From: Candidatus Hodarchaeota archaeon
Lineage (GTDB): Archaea; Asgardarchaeota; Heimdallarchaeia; Hodarchaeales; Hodarchaeaceae
NCBI GenBank assembly: GCA_016840305.1
Contig: JAEOSP010000482.1
Location: 1 to 9,642, forward strand
Direction of reading: 5' to 3'
DNA length: 9,642 nucleotides
A program made the position numbers and the translations under genes. Positions 1 through 6,222 of this stretch are shown piece by piece; within the stretch, counting starts at the first letter, position 1, and the number at the start of each line of letters is the position of its first letter. A model generated the notes under the pieces. It did no database searches and was not told the DNA's origin. It was given only the letters and a program-made list of their open reading frames with translations.

Positions 1-332
1 ACTATCACACTCCACTCGAAGCTTTCTAACAATAGAGCTGCTAACAGTAATGCCGTAGAGCAGGCGACTAGGATAATCGTGATTTGAAGATGATGGTATC
101 TAGCAACTAAGATGAAGGTTAAAACAAAAATCAGAGAAAACAAAACCATATTTCCTAATCGAGAGTCGTTCAGATAGATTATCAAAAAAAGGACTGAAGA
201 ACCAATTGTGATTATGATTAAAATTATCTCAAATATTCGATATTTTTTCATCCACAACGGATTTAACCGCTCTGTAAGAAACGAATACTTCTTTTTTTCT
301 TCAGAACCAGTTTGACTGCTTTCTTCGATCAT
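1..332 (-). CDS. Partial multi-pass membrane protein, unknown function (N-terminal part)
   Basis: An open frame runs from ATG at 332 leftward off the window edge without a stop, about 110 codons. The first ~32 residues are polar and charged, beginning MIEESSQTGSEEKKKYSF, and look cytoplasmic. Three hydrophobic stretches follow: about residues 34-54 (IFEIILIIITIGSSVLFLII), 62-77 (MVLFSLIFVLTFILVA) and 83-100 (ITIILVACSTALLLAALLL). These are best read as transmembrane helices separated by very short loops. The frame is open back to 399, but the only upstream in-frame alternative is TTG at 356, so ATG 332 is preferred; the ribosome site there is weak (AGGT about 12 nt upstream). The gene diverges from the PAS regulator. 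No family is recognisable from this fragment; an ion channel or sensor N-terminus is possible but unproven. Confidence 0.7.
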   Translation of the reverse strand, partial: MIEESSQTGSEEKKKYSFLTERLNPLWMKKYRIFEIILIIITIGSSVLFLIIYLNDSRLGNMVLFSLIFVLTFILVARYHHLQITIILVACSTALLLAALLLESFEWSVI

Positions 333-708
333 TTTTTTAGTCTTACCTACTTTCAAAATCAGAATATTCCATATTTTTCGGGTGTTTATCCATTCTCTTC
401 ATTACGTTCTTGCTTTGAATTCTATCTTATGTGTTTAATGCTATTTCTTGAACATATTTAGTGGATAATCTCTACGCATTAATTAAAACCTAATATTATG
501 AAAAAAGTAAAAGCTACAAAATTTCAATAACCCAGTAACTCAACTTTCATAATAATCACTATAGGTTAAATTGTTGTTTTGACCAATACTCTGATTAGTG
601 ACACAGCTCCACCAATAATTGATGGTAATAGCTAAATTTCAAAAATAATAGACAGAAATATCGATCGATAGAACTACGTATTATTCACTTATCAAAAGTA
701 GTATAAGA

Positions 709-724
709 GGGGGGAGGGAGGGAG
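709..724 (+). repeat. G-rich tract (G6-A-G3-A-G3-A-G)
   Basis: This is a run of six G, then GGG, GGG and G, each separated by a single A, inside otherwise AT-rich DNA. It stands out sharply in composition. It offers three clear G-tracts of at least three, plus an overlong first tract, so a two-tier quadruplex is possible and a canonical three-tier one is marginal. A function is not shown by the sequence. Confidence 0.5.
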
Positions 725-985
725 CTACGACGATATTGAAAAAAAGTTTTTTCGGTACGCCATAACTCCATCTTTTGCTAGAGCTGATCCTACATATAAA
801 CTTATGGAAAAAAATATCGAAAATTATGGCAAACTAAAACCTACTAGATGCACGCATTCCCAAACCTCTCCCATGGTTGTTAGTAACCCAATTTTCTCCA
901 TGGTTTTATCTCCCTGAATAATTCTTATATTGTAAAGCTCCCTTCTTCTTCATGAATCAGAAAGATGAGATATAATTCGCCAATA

Positions 986-998
986 TTTTTTTATATTA
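986..998 (+). promoter_or_regulatory. Probable archaeal TATA box for the PAS regulator
   Basis: The T-run followed by TTTATATTA ends 48 nt before the TTG start at 1047. An archaeal TATA element normally sits about 25 nt before transcription start, so the message would begin near 1020. AAGGAG at 998-1003 directly abuts the box and would then lie upstream of the transcript. A second AT-rich candidate, GATATAATT, lies at 969-977. The call rests on spacing and composition alone. Confidence 0.35.
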
Positions 999-1046
999 AG
1001 GAGAAATTATTGTCAACCAGTTGAAATATGGGAGTTAGCAATTCTT

Positions 1047-3239
1047 TTGGAAATAGTAAGACCAAAGACTGAACATTTTCAGTCATTATTAGATAATCTC
1101 CGCGATATCATTTTTACATTATCACTTGATGGTTCTATTACTTCAATTTCACGAGAATTTGAGGAAGTTACTGGATGGAAGAAAGAAGAATGGATTGGAA
1201 AGAAATTTCTAGATATTGTTCATCCAGAAGATGTTTCTATTGTAGTTGATGGTTTCCAACAAACCACAGGTGGAAAGCCCCCTCCTGCATATTCAGCTCG
1301 TGTAAGAACGAAAAATGGTCTATTTTTAACTTTAGAAGCAAAGGGAACACCACAAATCGTAAATGGTGAAACTGTAGGTTATTTAGGAGTAGCTAGAGAT
1401 ATTACTAACCGCATAAAGATGGAAGAGATAGTAAAAGCATCAGAATTACAATATCGTACCGTAATCGATTCTATTAATGAACCTCTTCACGTTATAAACC
1501 GAGATTATGAAATAGTTCTTGTTAATGCGGCCTTTTTAACTTGGTTGAAAGTATTGAATATAGATATGCTTGAATTGTTTGGAAGAACAGTTTTTGAAGC
1601 TTTTCCCTTTTTAGGTGAGAAAATTATTCAGGAATATGATTATGTTTTTGATAGTGAACAACCTATGGAGACAGAAGAAGAAACTATGCTAGACGGGGAA
1701 TTAATATATACACAAACAAGGAAAATGCCAATCTATGACTCAGTCAAGAAGGAAGTAGTCCAAGTTCTCACAATTGTCAGAGATGTTACTAAGAGTCGAA
1801 AAATAGAACAAGAATTGCGTGAAAACCAGGAACGTCTTCGATCGTTCATGGATGCAGCAACCGACTCTTTTTCTGTCTGGGATTCGAATTTAAAACTAAT
1901 AGACGTCAATAAAACAGGAATAAAAACCTTTTTAGGAGATGCTAATAAGAAAGATCTGATTGGAAAACATATTAAGGAGTTTCATTCAAATCCAAAGGAT
2001 ATCGAACAGTATGAAGAAGTCCTGAGAACAGGTAACTCCTTCTTTTCTGAAGAAATTGTACCTCCTAGACTTTATGGTAATATGATTATCTCACAAAAGG
2101 TATTCAAAGTTAGTGATGGACTAGGGATAATTACAACGGATATAACTGAACGAAGTAAAATGGAACAGGAGATCCGAAAGAATGAAGAGAAGTTCAGATC
2201 GATTTTTGAGCACGCGCCGATCGGAATGGCGATCATCAGCTTAAACATGCAATTCAATGAAGTGAATCAAGTCTTTTGTGATATGATTGAATACTCCGAA
2301 GAAGAGCTTAGACAACTATCATTACCAGATATTACTCAGAAAGATTATGTCAGACGCGATTTAGAAATTTCGAAGAAATTGCTCAATGAAGAATTAGCAA
2401 CTTATGAAATTGAGAAACGCTACATTAAAAAAACAAGTAACACGTTCTGGGGTCGTACTACAATTTCTCTACTCAAAGATGAGAAGGGTTCACCGAATTT
2501 CTATCTCGCAATGATTGAAGATATCTCAGCTATAAAACAAAAAGAAGATGAACTAAAGTATCAATTGCTTAAATTCAAGATACACGACGGAAATATTTAT
2601 CTAGTAAAAGAACAGGCTCCGAAATTATCGCAAACTGTCATGCAAGATCTCATCAAAGTTGGATATAAGGGAACTATTGTTTCAAGAACTCCAGAAAAAG
2701 TATATCAGGTGACCATGAATGAAAAATTTGATTTTATCCACTTATCAAGTAAAAATAAAATTGTAAGATTGCTGAGTGAAATGGAAAAAGCACCTCCAAA
2801 GAGTGTGTATTTACTTGATCGATTAGAATATATATTCTTAACTGAAGGGTTTGAAAGAGCAGTTAAAATCATATATCAACTGAGTGAAATAGCCTATTTT
2901 AGTAATTTAGTCATTCTTCTATCTATAGACGATTCTTCTTTATCAGAGCGTGAAATCACAGTATTAGAGAAGGAAACCCTATCTATCGAACCACGTAGTA
3001 TGGCAAGGGTTTCAGAAGAATTTCTTGAGATCTTAAGATACATTTTTCAACAGAATAATACTGGAAATAATCCCTCCTACTCTGAAGTGGGTGAACAACT
3101 TCATGTTAGTAGACCTACGTTAAGAAAGCGCATTAAACAACTTTTAGCAACAGGTTACTTAGTTGAACGTAAAATCGGGAAAACTAAATCTTTAGAACTA
3201 AGTAGTAAGGGAGTTGCCATATTTCTAACAGAAATGTGA
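1047..3239 (+). CDS. PAS(x4)-DUF835-winged-helix one-component regulator
   Basis: This is a 730-residue soluble sensory regulator. Four PAS domains lie at about residues 10-122, 133-252, 262-374 and 380-500. They end in the usual DIT/DVT/DIS signature (GYLGVARDITNR, LTIVRDVTKS, IITTDITERS, AMIEDISAIK) and are joined by short helical, coiled-coil-like linkers. DUF835 follows at about 510-645 (GNIYLVKEQAPKLSQ, IVSRTPEKV, SVYLLDRLEYIF, LEKETLSI). A C-terminal winged helix (about 656-728) reads PSYSEVGEQLHVSRPTLRKR, then GYLVERKIG as the wing. No transmembrane segment, histidine-kinase domain or receiver is present, so signal and DNA binding appear to share one chain. The start is TTG with GGGAG about 12 nt upstream. 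It is the only ATG/GTG/TTG in frame between the upstream stop (966-968) and PAS1. Ligand and targets cannot be read from sequence. Confidence 0.88.
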   Translation: MEIVRPKTEHFQSLLDNLRDIIFTLSLDGSITSISREFEEVTGWKKEEWIGKKFLDIVHPEDVSIVVDGFQQTTGGKPPPAYSARVRTKNGLFLTLEAKGTPQIVNGETVGYLGVARDITNRIKMEEIVKASELQYRTVIDSINEPLHVINRDYEIVLVNAAFLTWLKVLNIDMLELFGRTVFEAFPFLGEKIIQEYDYVFDSEQPMETEEETMLDGELIYTQTRKMPIYDSVKKEVVQVLTIVRDVTKSRKIEQELRENQERLRSFMDAATDSFSVWDSNLKLIDVNKTGIKTFLGDANKKDLIGKHIKEFHSNPKDIEQYEEVLRTGNSFFSEEIVPPRLYGNMIISQKVFKVSDGLGIITTDITERSKMEQEIRKNEEKFRSIFEHAPIGMAIISLNMQFNEVNQVFCDMIEYSEEELRQLSLPDITQKDYVRRDLEISKKLLNEELATYEIEKRYIKKTSNTFWGRTTISLLKDEKGSPNFYLAMIEDISAIKQKEDELKYQLLKFKIHDGNIYLVKEQAPKLSQTVMQDLIKVGYKGTIVSRTPEKVYQVTMNEKFDFIHLSSKNKIVRLLSEMEKAPPKSVYLLDRLEYIFLTEGFERAVKIIYQLSEIAYFSNLVILLSIDDSSLSEREITVLEKETLSIEPRSMARVSEEFLEILRYIFQQNNTGNNPSYSEVGEQLHVSRPTLRKRIKQLLATGYLVERKIGKTKSLELSSKGVAIFLTEM

Positions 3240-3246
3240 TTAAAGG

Positions 3247-3255
3247 TTTTATAAA
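3247..3255 (+). promoter_or_regulatory. Probable TATA box (with BRE-like AAAGG) for the nucleotidyltransferase gene
   Basis: TTTTATAAA is preceded directly by the purine-rich AAAGG, which resembles an archaeal BRE-TATA pair. It lies 57 nt before ATG 3313, giving a predicted leader of roughly 30 nt. It follows the regulator's stop codon by only a few bases, so the downstream gene was probably transcribed independently. Motif-based call only. Confidence 0.4.
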
Positions 3256-3312
3256 CAACATATTAAGAGTCTAGATTCTTTCCATCGAAACAACTTAAGA
3301 GCAGGTTTATAA

Positions 3313-3645
3313 ATGAAAAAGACTATCAAAAATCGAGAATTAGACCTAATTACAAATCCACAAGTAAAAGATAAAATAGAAGAGTACAAGCAAGATCCAA
3401 ATGTCCTTGGGATAATGCTCTGGGGAAGTAGAGCAACAGGCTTTGGTGCATCTGACAGTGATTGGGATGCTTTAGTTTTAGTTAACGATGATTACTACAA
3501 TAGGTTAGATGTCAAAGAAACAGCATATGTTGTAATAGATGAATCTATAGAGCCGAAAAAAGTATTGATAGATTTTTCTATCTGGTCTGAGGAATGTGCT
3601 CAACAGGTTTACGAGTCACCAATGGATATTGATCATTGGGTATGA
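3313..3645 (+). pseudogene. Nucleotidyltransferase, 5' half, cut off by a tnpB element
   Basis: The first 109 codons encode the catalytic half of a small nucleotidyltransferase-fold protein. The signature LWGSRATGFGASDSDWDAL (about residues 36-54) supplies Gly38-Ser39 and the metal-binding Asp50 and Asp52. A third acidic residue is likely Asp87 in VLIDFSIW. Proteins of this type transfer nucleotide groups to small molecules or proteins; the substrate here is unknown. Family members normally have a helical C-terminal half, but this frame stops one codon after MDIDHW. The matching C-terminal half lies beyond the inserted element (5030-5518) in a compatible frame. The start is ATG 3313, with AGG about 6 nt upstream. 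The 110-residue product lacks the substrate-binding half and is probably non-functional, though a stand-alone minimal enzyme cannot be excluded. Confidence 0.75.
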
Positions 3646-3690
3646 TCAAATTTTTCAGACAAACATCAAAAATTAAATTTCGAAAAAAAG

Positions 3691-3717
3691 GAGATCATTT
3701 TCGTTTTCGGTGATCTC
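3691..3717 (+). repeat. Left-end hairpin of the tnpB element
   Basis: GAGATCA (3691-3697) and TGATCTC (3711-3717) form a perfect 7-bp stem around a 13-nt loop about 50 nt inside the inferred left end. IS200/IS605 elements carry such subterminal hairpins as transposase recognition sites. It could alternatively be a transcript-end structure for the truncated nucleotidyltransferase, but no T-run follows it. Confidence 0.4.
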
Positions 3718-4928
3718 TCTCTGGTACAGAGTTAAATACAAGAATATTTCTATTTCAAACGGGAACGCGAGCGAAAAAACAGACACAACCACAACTGACA
3801 ATAAGAATTCAAATGAAATCAAGGCTCATCTTTGTGGATTTATGTACACGGGCCAAAAACTTGTACAATTGTACCACATATCAGGTACGACAAGAATTTT
3901 TTGCAACTGGGAAGTGGTTACAATATACAACCCTTTATCATCAGTTAAAGCATGAACCAGTGTATCTAGCATTAAAAGAAATTTCTGATAGCTATCTTCC
4001 ACAACAAGTTCTCCGTCAGATGGAACAAATCTGGAGAAGCTATTTCAACTCGCTCAAAACTTGAAAAAAGGAACCAACCAGATTTCTCGGACGACCTCGT
4101 CTTCCAGGCTACAAAGCCAAAAATGGTCTTCACATGCTTAACTTTCCAAGGCCCCGGGTACGCATCCGAGGAACAAAAATATTATTTGCACGAAATTTAA
4201 TGGCTCGTGGATTTCCCACGTTTCCAGTGGGAAAACTACCCATAACAGCAGAAACCTGCAATGGTGCACGATTAGTACCTTTTTATGATCGATTTGTGGT
4301 TGAGTTGCTGTATGAAACACAAGTACAGTCTTTAAATTCACTTAAATGTCATTCTCCAAGAGCTATTGGTCTGGATCTTGGGCTTACCAACCTCGTAGCT
4401 ACGTCAGACGGCTTACTCGTCAAAGGCGGGGTGGTAAAAACCATTAATCAATGGTACAATAAGCAATTAGCCCATTATAAGTCGCAAGCAAAAAAACACA
4501 ATCAACAACACACAACACATCGTATGCAACGGATGCATCGTGTCCGTACCAATAAATTAAACGATTATTTCCATCAAACCTCGCGAATCATCATTAACCA
4601 CTGTTTAGAGAATAATATTAACACCCTTGTTATCGGTTACAATAGTCTTTGGAAACAGCATTGTCAACTTGGAAAGCGGATTAACCAATCATTTGTTCAA
4701 ATACCTTTTCACAAATTTCTTCATATGCTTGAATATAAAGCTAAATTAGTAGATATTACTGTTATTCGTGTTTCAGAGGCATACACATCTCAAAAGTGTA
4801 GTAGTTGTGGAATTATTGATAAAAGGAATCGAAGATCACGAGGATTGTATCATTGCCATGCCTGTGGCCTTCGTCTGAACGCCGATCATAATGCTGCTCT
4901 TAATATCCTTCAGCGTTTACCTACTGAT

Positions 4929-4969
4929 AAACAAGTAGTCCCTAAGCTCAGTTCAAGTGTTACTTGTTT
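4929..4969 (+). other. Stem-loop in the tnpB 3' end (candidate omega-RNA scaffold)
   Basis: AAACAAGTA (4929-4937) pairs perfectly with TACTTGTTT (4961-4969) over 9 bp, enclosing a 23-nt loop. A competing smaller hairpin, CAAGT/ACTTG at 4954-4966, shares one arm. It lies within the last ~90 bases of tnpB, immediately upstream of the right-end hairpin, where omega-RNAs of this superfamily are encoded. Pairing is read directly; the RNA role is inferred. Confidence 0.35.
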
Positions 4970-4984
4970 TGATCTACCGGATAG

Positions 4985-5003
4985 GGGATGTGTGACTCAT
5001 CCC
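4985..5003 (+). repeat. Right-end hairpin of the tnpB element
   Basis: GGGATG (4985-4990) and CATCCC (4998-5003) form a perfect 6-bp stem with a 7-nt loop, overlapping the last codons of tnpB (GCVTHP). The inferred element end is 26 nt further on. The position matches the subterminal right-end palindrome of IS200/IS605-type elements, which also forms the 3'-proximal part of the omega-RNA. Confidence 0.55.
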
Positions 5004-5029
5004 GTCGTGACCTAGAAAAGCTTAATTGG

Positions 5030-5518
5030 TTTTCTTTGTCCGACAAATTCAGTCATGATCCTAAAGGAAAAATGTTTGAATGGAAAAAAAAGATATCTAA
5101 GTAACCAGAAGATGAACAAGAAGAACGCTTGAAAAGTAAATTTGTCCAAATGGTGGTCGCGAGGTACTATGCAGTAGTCACAAAAAAGAGAGGTTTTGAA
5201 CCAGACTCTAAGCTGAATTTGTATCGAGCCATTTTAAGTGCAATACACTTATGGTTTTCGTTACAAAAGTCCTGGACACCATCATTAAAATGATGGAGTA
5301 AACATGCAAAACGAATTGGAATGAGTGAAGAAATTTATTCCCTCTTTTCTGATGCTTTGAAAATTCCAACATTAGATAAAATTAATCGGATTGAGAATTA
5401 CCTGAAGGAAGAAATACTATCTCAAGGCTTTACTTTTCCCAATGACTTCCTTCAAATGCTACTAGAGACTGTCCATCATAAAGGACGCCCTTATGTTATC
5501 AAGCACAGCTATTTATGA
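5030..5518 (+). pseudogene. Nucleotidyltransferase, 3' half, with two nonsense codons
   Basis: In the frame that continues the catalytic half, translation reads FSLSDKFSHDPKGKMFEW, then KKKISK, stop TAA (5102-5104), PEDEQEERLKSKF...LYRAILSAIHLWFSLQKSW, TPSLK, stop TGA (5291-5293), then WSKHAKRIGMSEEIYS and on to GRPYVIKHSYL before TGA at 5516-5518. This resembles the helical C-terminal half of small nucleotidyltransferases, with a W-x-P-x-x-K-W type motif that here would read WTPSLK-stop-W. Joined to the first half it gives about 271 codons, a usual length for such enzymes. With no frameshift but two nonsense codons, decay appears recent. The last 65 codons (ATG 5321) could be translated alone but have no good ribosome site and only a fragment of the fold. 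Confidence 0.7.
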
Positions 5519-5682
5519 TCATATGTTATTGAATAGGTGAAAAATTCTAAAAGGAAGTTACCTCCAGAACACTAGATTGTGTTAGAAGCTACACCAATAA
5601 TGATAAATCTTGTGATGATTCATTCCGTCTTAAATCTATAATTCATTATTAAATCTGAATAATAAAGGATGAGAAGGTTATA

Positions 5683-6156
5683 ATGGTTGTTTCGTCAAAA
5701 TTAATTATTAGTTTGGTCATATTGACAAGTATCACTGGGTTAATTTTTATTGGACCTGTTATATTAAACGATCTACTATATCCAAGTGATTCTGATATTA
5801 TTATTGACAAAGATCTTCATGATGATGCTCATAGAGATCCTGTTATCATTAATGACGCTAAAATCATCCAAAATAAAATAATTTTTAATATTTCATATGG
5901 AGGAGGATGTCAGGATCATGAATTTCTACTAATTGGCACAGGAGAATATGCAGAATCGTATCCTGTTCAAACCCAGATATTGCTTAGCCACAATTCGAAT
6001 AATGACACATGTCTTGCCTTTTTCACTCGCTTAATCACCTTTGATTTAACACCATTAAAACAACACTACCAAAATGTGTATAACGAAGGTTCGGCTACTA
6101 TAGTTTTGCACATAAACGGAGGAAACGGAGGAATTTCTTTAAACTATAATTTTTGA
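5683..6156 (+). CDS. Small membrane-anchored or secreted protein, unknown function
   Basis: A 157-residue protein. A hydrophobic N-terminal segment at about residues 6-29 (LIISLVILTSITGLIFIGPV) is either an uncleaved anchor or a signal peptide; no lipobox cysteine follows. After an acidic linker (SDSDIIIDKDLHDD) comes a predicted beta-rich extracytoplasmic domain. Its recurring-looking motifs are NISYGGGCQDHEFLLIG, LLSHNSNNDTC and FFTRLITFDLTPL. Cys76 and Cys110 are the only cysteines and are well placed for one disulfide. I recall a similar GGC-x-x-H-x-F ... D-x-C layout in small bacterial lipoproteins of unknown function but cannot name the family. AGAAGG (5672-5677) lies 5 nt before ATG 5683, supporting the start. 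The gene stands alone and converges on the large minus-strand gene. Confidence 0.75.
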   Translation: MVVSSKLIISLVILTSITGLIFIGPVILNDLLYPSDSDIIIDKDLHDDAHRDPVIINDAKIIQNKIIFNISYGGGCQDHEFLLIGTGEYAESYPVQTQILLSHNSNNDTCLAFFTRLITFDLTPLKQHYQNVYNEGSATIVLHINGGNGGISLNYNF

Positions 6157-6200
6157 TATCGTAGTTGACAATAAACGAAAATTGCTTGAAGGATTGTTAA

Positions 6201-6222
6201 ATGAAAAAATGTTAAAACATAT
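6201..6222 (-). terminator. T-rich 3' end of the kinase-lyase gene
   Basis: Reading leftward past the stop codon, the minus strand goes through ATATGTTTTAACAT and then a run of six T (plus-strand A run 6204-6209). Archaeal transcription often ends at such T-runs. The imperfect ATGTT/AACAT pairing is too small to matter. The call rests on composition only. Confidence 0.3.

Larger units (their letters stand above)
333..1046. other. Gene-free intergenic region between divergent genes
   Basis: This 714-base AT-rich stretch separates the leftward membrane protein from the rightward PAS regulator. I see no RNA gene and no convincing CDS; stops are frequent in all frames. It contains a perfect 12-bp palindrome (659-670), a purine/G-rich tract (709-724), an A7/T6 inverted stretch near 739-754, an imperfect direct repeat of TCTCCCATGGTT (867-878) as TCTCCATGGTT (896-906), and a probable promoter just before the regulator. 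It should hold the promoters of both divergent genes. Confidence 0.6.
3813..5015 (+). pseudogene. tnpB: TnpB-like RNA-guided nuclease, interrupted by an in-frame TGA
   Basis: About 400 codons encode a TnpB of the WKQ-containing type. The N-terminal helical part includes LCTRAKNLYN and LKHEPVYLALKEISDSYLPQ. Then come LGRPRLPGYK, the RuvC-I site IGLDLGLTN (Asp codon 4374-4376), GYNSLWKQ plus INQSFVQIPF, SEAYTSQKC with a candidate catalytic Glu, a CxxC...CxxC zinc ribbon (CSSC, CHAC), and RuvC-III in LNADHNAALNI. TnpB cuts DNA guided by a transcript made from the element's 3' end. Reading breaks at TGA 4062-4064, in the same frame, exactly where relatives usually have Trp (...SLKT, then KKEPTRFLGRP); one G-to-A change explains it. 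The N-terminus also looks shortened. Family-like sequence (QLTIRIQMK) extends upstream of ATG 3813 with no ATG, GTG or TTG before the stop at 3711. Probably inactive as encoded. Confidence 0.85.
3640..5029 (+). mobile_element. tnpB-only IS200/IS605-superfamily (IS1341-like) element, ~1.39 kb
   Basis: The element sits inside the nucleotidyltransferase gene. Its only gene is tnpB; no tnpA (Y1 HUH transposase) is present, so movement would need a transposase in trans. The boundaries are inferred. The host gene's DHW codons end at 3639, and the second half continues from 5030 in the same frame, with ATTGG at both junctions (3635-3639 and 5025-5029). Removing 3640-5029 joins them exactly. A boundary up to ~6 nt further left is also possible, for example just after TTGAT at 3629-3633 with the right end near 5023, which keeps the frame too. 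Hairpins near each end (3691-3717 and 4985-5003) fit the subterminal palindromes of this superfamily. The interior is visibly richer in GC than the flanking genes. Confidence 0.7.

Noticed and set aside
739..754. GAAAAAA-AG-TTTTTTC as a terminator hairpin
   Set aside because: The loop would be only two bases, so it cannot fold well, and no gene on either strand ends there.
804..917. 37-codon plus-strand ORF (MEKNIENYGKLKPTR...)
   Set aside because: No good ribosome site and no promoter signal. Its second half coincides with the imperfect CCATGGTT repeat, giving a repetitive, unconvincing peptide.
2072..2257. Minus-strand 61-codon frame
   Set aside because: It lies wholly inside the PAS regulator, opposite the PAS3-PAS4 coding sequence, and has no ribosome site or recognisable features.
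3710..3955. Plus-strand frame of 81 codons starting at GTG
   Set aside because: It overlaps the 5' end of tnpB in another frame. Its product is low-complexity (KTDTTTTDNKNSNE) and shows no family features, while the tnpB frame shows clear TnpB sequence.
4138..4341. Minus-strand 67-codon frame
   Set aside because: It is antisense to well-supported tnpB coding sequence; no family features.
3651..5047. Target-site duplication suggested by CAGACAAA (3656-3663) and CCGACAAA (5040-5047)
   Set aside because: The two copies are imperfect and lie at different distances from the shared ATTGG (23 versus 17 bases). IS200/IS605-type elements do not make target duplications.
5192..5202. GGTTTTGAACC as a tRNA T-arm
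   Set aside because: No acceptor, D-arm or anticodon arm surrounds it, and it lies within the nucleotidyltransferase reading frame.
5321..5518. A stand-alone 65-residue gene
   Set aside because: Its sequence continues in frame upstream past the TGA into the rest of the nucleotidyltransferase C-terminal half, so it is a remnant, not an independent gene.
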